From contig NZ_LGDW01000015.1 in the NCBI RefSeq assembly GCF_001280005.1, positions 1 to 11,565 of the forward strand: DNA of 11,565 nt, read 5' to 3'. Under the pieces are notes generated by a model. The model searched no databases and was not told where the DNA came from. It worked only from the letters and a program-made list of their open reading frames with translations. The translations under genes and the position numbers were made by a program. The stretch comes from Streptomyces sp. NRRL WC-3618. GTDB lineage: Bacteria; Actinomycetota; Actinomycetes; Streptomycetales; Streptomycetaceae. Positions 1 to 4,671 of this stretch are shown here, in pieces (within the stretch, counting starts at the first letter, position 1; every line of letters starts with the position of its first letter).

Positions 1-455
1 CGCGGTCATAAGGACAAGGGCCCAGGGCCCAATGCCTGGTACAGCAGCCCTGGAATGGGGCGGGCCCTGCCGGTACGGCGCCTCATCGTGGGCCCTGATT
101 GGGGTGTCCCGGCCCGTGTGCCCCTCGGCCCGCAGTGTGAGGGCGGTCGTGGTGCCGGCCCCCTTGGTGCCAACGACGCCCGAGCCGGAGCGCGGTCAGG
201 CTTGCGTGGCCTCCGCCCTTTGGCACTGCGTAGTGAGGTTATGCGGGACGCGTGGGCGGCGAGCTGACCCGACCGCACCAGGCACAGGATGTCGGGTCCG
301 GCGAGGCGCGGCGGACGGGTGCCGCGCTGCACTCCAGCCCCGGTCTTGGGTCCTTCCGTGGGTACCACATGGCACAGGTTGGAAACGCCGTCCATGCCGG
401 TCCAGTGAGTGCATGCGGGTCCACGAAAGGCCAGGTCAGAGCGTAGACGATCGGT

Positions 456-469
456 GACGTCATGACGTC
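456..469. repeat. 14-bp perfect palindrome
   Basis: GACGTCATGACGTC reads identically on both strands. It lies about 125 bp beyond the end of the methyltransferase gene in DNA without a recognisable gene. It could be a regulator site for a gene to the left, or chance. No hexamer pair of promoter type was seen close to it. Confidence 0.35.
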
Positions 470-538
470 GATCCGCTTGAGCAGTGTGATCACCCTGGAC
501 GAAGCATCCCACCACTGCACCGGACCGACGGCGCATCA

Positions 539-587
539 GACCGGCGGTCGGCCCTTGCCCCGTCGAGGAGGCAGAGGCCGGCCGGTC
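539..587 (-). terminator. Probable hairpin terminator after the methyltransferase gene
   Basis: GACCGGC (539-545) plus CGGCC (549-553) can pair with GGCCG (576-580) plus GCCGGTC (581-587). This gives a 12-bp GC-only stem interrupted by a 3-base bulge (546-548) and closed by a 22-base loop. The structure begins 8 bases after the TAA stop of the leftward gene, where a terminator is expected. There is no U-tract, which is common for actinomycete terminators. The position and stem strength support the call; actual termination activity is inferred. Confidence 0.5.
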
Positions 588-595
588 CGTCTTGG

Positions 596-1450
596 TTACG
601 CCCTGGGCTTGGTCGCCTCGGCCAAGAGGTGATAGCCGAAGTGGTTGAAGGGAGGTATCTCGGCGAGGAAGCGCTCGGTCTTGCTGACGAAAGCCCTGAC
701 CGACTCGTCCCTCAGGACCTCGTCAGCCAGCCAGACAGCGAGAGGCGAGTTGCCGCGCAGCCGGGTGACCGTCATCCCGACGGTGGCGAACAGGGTGGTG
801 AGGTCCTGCGGACTGAAGCTGTACCAGGGGGCGACGTACTCCTCTCCGCTGCGGGTCTTGGTGAAGAGGAGCTGTTTGCCCGCTACGTCGGTGACGTCTA
901 CCGAGGCGAAACGGTCTCCGGTGAACATCTCCTCGAAGACGGAGTTCTTGACGCCCAGCAGCATCCTGCCACCGGGACGGAGCACGCGGGCCACCTCGCC
1001 GAACACCGCCTGCCTGTCCTCCATGGGGACGTGCATCAGTGCCAGCATGCTGGTAACGGTGTCGAAGGAAGCGTCCGGGAAGGGCAGATGAGCCATGTCG
1101 CCCTCGCGCAGATCTGCGCTCAGGCCGCGTTCGGCCAGCTTGCGTGAAGCTACGTCCAGCATGGGACGCGAGATGTCGAGTCCGCTGACGTCTGCTCCTT
1201 TCTCGGCCATGGGAACCGTGAACCGGCCTGTACCGCATCCGATGTCGAGAACCTTCTCACCGGAACGAATGGCCTCTATGAGGAAGTCGCGTTCCGACTG
1301 AGTGAACATGTCGTCGCTGGGGCCGAGGCCGGGTATCCGCTCGTCGTACTCGTTGGCGACCTGCTGGTAGACCGACTTGACTGTGGCTTTCTCCTCTTCG
1401 GGGTGGTGACCGGCGTCGACGAAGCCGGCCCGCTGCTCGTAGGTCGTCAT
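596..1450 (-). CDS. Class I SAM-dependent methyltransferase
   Basis: A 284-residue methyltransferase of the small UbiE/methyltransferase-11 type, expected to transfer a methyl group from S-adenosylmethionine to a small molecule in the cytoplasm. Motif I, the SAM-binding glycine loop, is VLDIGCGTGRF at residues 67-77. The acidic end of strand 2 follows (GLDISRPML, about 94-102), then GDMAHLPFP, and the post-motif VARVLRPGGRMLL. The acceptor and the atom methylated cannot be read from the sequence. The ATG at 1450 is preferred because AGAAGGA (1457-1463) lies 6 bases before it; an in-frame ATG at 1525 has no ribosome binding site. The gene follows arginine deiminase on the same strand after a 99-bp gap, so the two are probably co-transcribed. 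It is likely a tailoring enzyme of the cluster, although a boundary gene is possible. Confidence 0.9.
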   Translation of the reverse strand: MTTYEQRAGFVDAGHHPEEEKATVKSVYQQVANEYDERIPGLGPSDDMFTQSERDFLIEAIRSGEKVLDIGCGTGRFTVPMAEKGADVSGLDISRPMLDVASRKLAERGLSADLREGDMAHLPFPDASFDTVTSMLALMHVPMEDRQAVFGEVARVLRPGGRMLLGVKNSVFEEMFTGDRFASVDVTDVAGKQLLFTKTRSGEEYVAPWYSFSPQDLTTLFATVGMTVTRLRGNSPLAVWLADEVLRDESVRAFVSKTERFLAEIPPFNHFGYHLLAEATKPRA

Positions 1451-1456
1451 GCTGAT

Positions 1457-1463
1457 TCCTTCT
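1457..1463 (-). promoter_or_regulatory. Ribosome binding site deciding the methyltransferase start
   Basis: On the minus strand AGAAGGA ends 6 bases before the ATG at 1450. It selects this start over the in-frame ATG at 1525. Confidence 0.7.
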
Positions 1464-1537
1464 TTCGCTGGTCGGTTGATAGCGGAGGCTGTAGGTGGGG
1501 CAGGCTTTTCCGCCTCCGTGGCCATGGTGGTGTGCGT

Positions 1538-1549
1538 GAAACGCGTTTC
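1538..1549. repeat. 12-bp perfect palindrome next to the arginine deiminase stop
   Basis: GAAACGCGTTTC is a perfect palindrome that directly abuts the TAA stop (1550-1552) of arginine deiminase and lies about 90 bp upstream of the methyltransferase start. It could be an operator for a separate methyltransferase promoter. It is too short and lacks a U-tract, so it is unlikely to be a terminator. Confidence 0.35.
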
Positions 1550-2878
1550 TTAGGTCGTGAGGGGATCGCGTACCAGGGGGCACGAGAGGCAATGCGGACC
1601 GCCTCTGCCACGGACCAATTCAGCGCTGGGGACGGTGAGTACGGTGATGCCGGCGGCGCTGAGTCGGTCATTGGCCATGGTGTTCCGGTCGTAGGCGATG
1701 ACCGTCCCTGGGCGGAGTGCGAGAACGTTGGCGGCGTCGCTCCATTGCTCGCGTTGCATGGTGACCTCGTCGTCGCCGGTCTCGATCAGGCGAATACCCC
1801 TCAGCCCCAGGGCACTGGCCAGAGCGGTGAAAGGGTCGTCCAGGCTATCGGCGCGCACCGTGGCGTCGGCGTTCAGTCTCAAGGAGAACCAGTGGCACTG
1901 GTCGCGGTGCACTCCACTGACCAGGAAGCTCTCCTGATCGACCATCGTCATGAGGGTGTCGAGGTGCATGCACTGACGCTCATTGGGCAGCAGAACGGCG
2001 AAGACGTGAGTGGCCAGGCCGGAAGTCAACAGGGACTGGGCTGTCTGCTCGGCAGCGGCAGCCGTCGTCCGTTCGCCGACGCCGATCACCACGCATCCTG
2101 CTCCTGCAAGGAGAAGGTCTCCCCCCTCCAGGGCGGCGGGCTCGAAGGGCTCCCTTTCCCGGATGCGCTGAGCACCCGCGGCATCGGCTGCGGCGCGCAG
2201 CAGTCGGCTCTCCATTCTGCGCGTTTGGCTTGCCATGGAATTGGCCCTGTACCGATCGCCGATCCAACTGCTGCTGTCACGGACGAACATGGAGTTCACC
2301 AATGGTGGCAGGACGAACCAGTCCGAGCGGTGGGCTCTGGCGCTGAGAGCGCTGCTGACGCTGTGGGGTGAATACGCAGCCAGTTCCCCCAACGTCATGC
2401 CGGTGAGGAGGAGTTCGGTTCTCCGCGCCGCATTGGCAGAGATCAGCAGGTCATGAACGGAGGCGGCAAGGGCTCGGCCGAGATGCTGTGGTCGCGCGGC
2501 GACCGAAGCGACCTGCCGGCACACATCCGGTGCTGCGAGGGCGGCGGTCAGAACCGACGACAGTTCCACGGTTTCGACGCCGTTCTCCTGGAGCAGCCCG
2601 GTGAATCGATCATGTTCGGCCTGTGCTGCTTCCAACCAGGGGATCTCGTCGAACAGGAGGTCCGCGTGGTTGCCCGGGAGCAGTCGCCGCAGTTCCCGGC
2701 CCGGCCGGTGGGTGAGGACCTTGCGTAAGGTGCCCACCTCGCTGTCGACCTGAGTGCTTCGGAACGCGCGATGATGCGCGTCAAAGTGTGGTGGGTCGTC
2801 ATGGCTTGGCCTGGGTTTCGTTAGAGGTGGTGACAGGGGGTGGAGAGGAGCAGAAGAGAGCGCCAAGGAACGCTTCAT
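1550..2878 (-). CDS. arcA: Arginine deiminase
   Basis: Hydrolyses L-arginine to L-citrulline and ammonia; cytoplasmic, pentein-fold guanidine-modifying family. With the ATG at 2878 the protein has 442 residues, against about 410 for the family. The hallmark N-terminal block (SEVGTLRKVLTHRPG) starts near residue 46. All key residues are visible: substrate-binding Asp201 in FVRD, Glu251 in EGGD, His305 and Asp307 in MHLD, and the nucleophile Cys430 in GGPHCLSC. The extra N-terminal 40 or so residues are poorly conserved in appearance. The ATG at 2878 is chosen because AGAAGG sits 5 bases before it; an ATG at 2802 is out of frame. Codon 51 is a rare TTA inside the conserved GTLRK block, so translation probably depends on bldA tRNA. 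The gene is divergent from the ACAD/NRPS operon and may supply citrulline or remove a guanidine group, rather than serve the arginine fermentation pathway, since no arcB or arcC is nearby. Confidence 0.88.
   Translation of the reverse strand: MKRSLALSSAPLHPLSPPLTKPRPSHDDPPHFDAHHRAFRSTQVDSEVGTLRKVLTHRPGRELRRLLPGNHADLLFDEIPWLEAAQAEHDRFTGLLQENGVETVELSSVLTAALAAPDVCRQVASVAARPQHLGRALAASVHDLLISANAARRTELLLTGMTLGELAAYSPHSVSSALSARAHRSDWFVLPPLVNSMFVRDSSSWIGDRYRANSMASQTRRMESRLLRAAADAAGAQRIREREPFEPAALEGGDLLLAGAGCVVIGVGERTTAAAAEQTAQSLLTSGLATHVFAVLLPNERQCMHLDTLMTMVDQESFLVSGVHRDQCHWFSLRLNADATVRADSLDDPFTALASALGLRGIRLIETGDDEVTMQREQWSDAANVLALRPGTVIAYDRNTMANDRLSAAGITVLTVPSAELVRGRGGPHCLSCPLVRDPLTT
2726..2728 (-). 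promoter_or_regulatory. TTA leucine codon in arginine deiminase (bldA checkpoint)
   Basis: Codon 51 of arginine deiminase is TTA, in frame with the conserved GTLRK motif, so it belongs to the gene whichever start is used. In Streptomyces TTA is read only by the developmentally regulated bldA tRNA. I see no other in-frame TTA in the leftward unit. Confidence 0.75.
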
Positions 2879-2883
2879 GGCCA

Positions 2884-2889
2884 CCTTCT
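2884..2889 (-). promoter_or_regulatory. Ribosome binding site deciding the arginine deiminase start
   Basis: On the minus strand AGAAGG is followed by TGGCC and then the ATG at 2878, a 5-base spacing. No comparable site precedes the in-frame GTG at 3055 or any start nearer the conserved domain. Confidence 0.65.
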
Positions 2890-2963
2890 GGAGAGTCAGG
2901 ACCGATGGGCGGATTGCGTTGTTCCGGTGCGCGGTCGCTTCCATGGGCGCGAGGCCGGCCTGA

Positions 2964-2979
2964 ATTCCCTGCGGGGAAT
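2964..2979. repeat. Inverted repeat ATTCCC-N4-GGGAAT (candidate operator, left)
   Basis: ATTCCC (2964-2969) and GGGAAT (2974-2979) are perfect inverted arms around TGCG. The site lies about 86 bp before the arginine deiminase start, in its predicted leader. Its half-sites match those of the repeat at 3268-3284, suggesting one regulator for both transcription units. Confidence 0.4.
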
Positions 2980-3101
2980 GGCGACGGAAGGATGCAGCAG
3001 CTAACCGCAAACCCGGCAGGGCCGGCGGGCGGGACCAGAGCTGTTGAGCGACCACGACTGACCTGACGAGATGTCAATAGTCGGCGTGCGCTTGAGATCC
3101 A

Positions 3102-3131
3102 ACCGTAGGAATGGGTTGGTGTAGCTGTCAA
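3102..3131 (-). promoter_or_regulatory. Candidate leftward promoter
   Basis: On the minus strand TTGACA (3131-3126) is followed after 18 bases by TACGGT (3107-3102), an acceptable fit to the vegetative sigma consensus. It would give a leader of about 220 bases before arginine deiminase. A second minus-strand TTGACA at 3077-3072 has no good -10 partner. The prediction rests on hexamers alone. Confidence 0.35.
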
Positions 3132-3268
3132 CGGCTGGGCGGTGCCCCGGTCCTCATGTCTCTGTGCCCATATATCTTCTGACCTGCAGGAGGGCTGGAA
3201 TGTGAGGAAAATGAGAAGCTGGGGGCCGTGTACATCGAGTGGTGAGGCGAAAATTAGCTCGTTTGAGA

Positions 3269-3283
3269 TTCCCATATTGGGAA
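3269..3283. repeat. Inverted repeat TTCCCA-TAT-TGGGAA (candidate operator, right)
   Basis: Perfect 6-bp arms around TAT, in the AT-rich core and about 50 bp before the candidate rightward -35 box. With one more base on each side it reads ATTCCC-N5-GGGAAG, close to the repeat at 2964-2979. It is a good candidate operator for a transcription factor. Confidence 0.45.
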
Positions 3284-3305
3284 GGGGCTGTTGTCGATCT
3301 TTACC

Positions 3306-3323
3306 TCCCTTAATCGAAAGGGA
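3306..3323. repeat. Inverted repeat TCCCTT-N6-AAGGGA
   Basis: Perfect 6-bp arms separated by AATCGA, ending 9 bp before the TTGACA at 3333. The position just upstream of a -35 box suits an activator or repressor site. It shares the CCC/GGG core with the neighbouring repeats but not their full half-site. Confidence 0.4.
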
Positions 3324-3332
3324 TCGCGGGGG

Positions 3333-3363
3333 TTGACATCTACGCGACTCCTCCCCTCACACT
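3333..3363 (+). promoter_or_regulatory. Candidate rightward promoter of the ACAD/NRPS operon
   Basis: A perfect TTGACA at 3333-3338 precedes a weak -10-like CACACT at 3358-3363, with a 19-base spacer. The -10 match is poor, so the promoter may need an activator, which would fit the inverted repeats immediately upstream. It would leave a leader of roughly 135 bases before the GTG at 3507. Confidence 0.35.
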
Positions 3364-3369
3364 GGTGTC

Positions 3370-3380
3370 ACCCCTGGGGT
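3370..3380. repeat. Inverted repeat ACCCC-T-GGGGT
   Basis: An 11-bp near-perfect palindrome just downstream of the candidate promoter, where a bound repressor would block initiation. It is short and GC-rich, so chance cannot be excluded. Confidence 0.25.
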
Positions 3381-3443
3381 AGGCCAGGTCAGTGCCTCTG
3401 TCTGTCGCGAGCCCTGTTCGAGCAGCGTGTGTGACGAACCCAC

Positions 3444-3472
3444 CCCCACGCAGCGCGGGGCTGCCTTTTATT
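3444..3472 (+). terminator. Leader hairpin with T-run (possible attenuator)
   Basis: GCAGC (3450-3454) can pair with GCTGC (3460-3464) around a 5-base loop, directly followed by CTTTTATT, which resembles a weak intrinsic terminator. An overlapping alternative stem pairs CCCC (3444-3447) with GGGG (3457-3460) and CG with CG inside. The two structures exclude each other. The element lies in the predicted leader, 35 bases before the ACAD start, so it could be an attenuator. No leader peptide was recognised. Confidence 0.3.
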
Positions 3473-3506
3473 CAGCATCTTTTCTCAGCTCCGAGACGGA
3501 GATCCC

Positions 3507-4670
3507 GTGTCTGATTGTTTGGTTTTGGGAGAGCCCGAATTACGTAGTGGAATTCGAGATCTGCTGGCCCGGCGGAATATGCGCGATGAGCTGGAACGCA
3601 TATGGGCAACGCCTTCTCACGAGGAATGCCCTCATGCGGAGACGGTGTACAGAGAGCTCGGGGCGCGCGGCTGGCTGGCACCGCATTGGCCACGGGAGTA
3701 CGGCGGGCTGGAGACGAGTGCGTACGCCGCTGCGGTGACAGCCGAGGAACTCGCTCTGCACGGTGTTCCGGACAGTGTGCGCGTGAACACGATCGACAAC
3801 GCCGGAGCCACGATCCTGGCGGCGGGGAGCGAGGAGCAGCGGCGTCGATACTGCCCGGGTATGGCAGCGGGAGAAATCGTGTTCTCCGTGCTGTTCACCG
3901 AGCCGCATGCGGGAAGCGACCTGGGTGGTATCACCACAACTGCCGAATCGGTGGGCGACAGTTGGCGCGTCACAGGGGCGAAGGCCTGGAATGCCCGCAC
4001 GTCCCGGGCGCAGTTCGGTATCTGTGCAGCGCGCACTCAAGGCCATGGCGAGCACTCGTATGCCGCTACCGGCTTGTTCATCGTGCCGTTGGACCACCCG
4101 CGTGTACATGTCGAGCCTATTCGCACATTCAACCCGGAGCAGTTCTTCTCTGTCCGGCTCGACGACGTCGTTCTTCCTTCCGACGCTCTGGTGGGAAAGC
4201 CGGGCCAGGGATGGTCTTTGCTGGCTGAAGCGCTGGGACTGGAACGGACAGGTATCTGTTTCGCCGGCCGGGCCCGTCGGTGGTTCGATCAGCTCGTCGT
4301 CGGCCTCCGTGCGCGCGGAGAACTGGCCCGAGCCGAGGACGAACACGGTCTGGGGCGTCTGGATGTCGAGATCCGCTCCAGCCGGCTGCTGGCGTGGCGG
4401 GCCGTGCAGGGGGTGGCCGAAGGCAGCCTGAACGCCGCGGCGGCAGCGGCGGCCAAATGGTGGACCAGTGAGCTGGCCCAGCGCGTGGCAGGGCTGGCCT
4501 GGGAGCTACTCGGTCCGGCAGCCGACTGGGACGCGTACTTCCCCGATCTGGCTCTGGCGGCTCGCGAGGCCCCCGGGCTGACCCTGGCCGCCGGCACCTC
4601 GGAAATTCAACTGACCACCGTGGCCACCGATCTCCTGGACGGCGGCGATCCATGGGAGGAGCAGCACTGA
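3507..4670 (+). CDS. Acyl-CoA dehydrogenase family flavoprotein
   Basis: A 387-residue FAD enzyme expected to introduce an alpha,beta double bond into an acyl thioester, here probably one held on a carrier protein. Visible family motifs are GWLAPHWPREYGG near residues 54-66, the flavin/substrate block FTEPHAGSDLGG at 130-141, W161 in VTGAKAWNART, and the C-terminal AAGTSEIQ at 361-368. The usual RxxFG flavin-binding motif is absent, and that motif is found instead in the next gene, which suggests the two form a heteromer as in the alpha2-beta2 FadE enzymes. The GTG start at 3507 is supported by CGGAG five bases upstream. Codon 12 is TTA, implying bldA dependence. The stop is one base from the next start, so the genes are translationally linked. 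Confidence 0.88.
   Translation: MSDCLVLGEPELRSGIRDLLARRNMRDELERIWATPSHEECPHAETVYRELGARGWLAPHWPREYGGLETSAYAAAVTAEELALHGVPDSVRVNTIDNAGATILAAGSEEQRRRYCPGMAAGEIVFSVLFTEPHAGSDLGGITTTAESVGDSWRVTGAKAWNARTSRAQFGICAARTQGHGEHSYAATGLFIVPLDHPRVHVEPIRTFNPEQFFSVRLDDVVLPSDALVGKPGQGWSLLAEALGLERTGICFAGRARRWFDQLVVGLRARGELARAEDEHGLGRLDVEIRSSRLLAWRAVQGVAEGSLNAAAAAAAKWWTSELAQRVAGLAWELLGPAADWDAYFPDLALAAREAPGLTLAAGTSEIQLTTVATDLLDGGDPWEEQH
3540..3542 (+). promoter_or_regulatory. TTA leucine codon at the head of the rightward operon (bldA checkpoint)
   Basis: Codon 12 of the first gene in the rightward operon is TTA. Together with the TTA in arginine deiminase, it places the leading gene of each divergent unit under probable bldA tRNA control. 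I noticed no other in-frame TTA in the downstream genes. Confidence 0.7.
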
Positions 4671-4671
4671 T

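Larger units (their letters stand above)
1..595. other. Left flank with no supported gene
   Basis: This 595-base stretch contains several overlapping open frames on both strands, as GC-rich DNA usually does, but none encodes a protein I recognise and none has a convincing ribosome binding site. The plus-strand frame open from base 1 to a stop at 265-267 could be the tail of a gene lying to the left; its third codon positions are less GC-biased than in the real genes here, and its translation is rich in Arg, Gly and Pro. The flank does hold a 14-bp perfect palindrome at 456-469 and a hairpin at 539-587. It may be an intergenic boundary or decayed coding sequence. Confidence 0.5.
2879..3506. 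promoter_or_regulatory. Divergent intergenic regulatory region
   Basis: This 628-bp segment separates the leftward arginine deiminase/methyltransferase unit from the rightward ACAD/NRPS operon. It has no supported gene. Bases about 3165-3340 are visibly more AT-rich than the flanks, as expected for promoters. It contains TTGACA-type hexamers on both strands, four inverted repeats (2964-2979, 3269-3283, 3306-3323, 3370-3380) and a leader hairpin (3444-3472). It is the only obvious control region in the window and is expected to bind a regulator encoded outside it. Confidence 0.75.

Noticed and set aside
6..536. A 176-codon minus-strand frame and overlapping plus-strand frames in the left flank
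   Set aside because: No recognisable protein, no convincing ribosome binding site and compositional signs of shadow coding; left as unassigned DNA.
1451..1525. Extended methyltransferase start at 1525
   Set aside because: The added 25 residues look like untranslated DNA and no ribosome binding site precedes that ATG, whereas AGAAGGA precedes the ATG at 1450.
1403..2371. A 322-codon plus-strand open frame opposite arginine deiminase
   Set aside because: The minus strand encodes an intact arginine deiminase with all catalytic residues; the plus-strand product has no family features and no suitable ribosome binding site.
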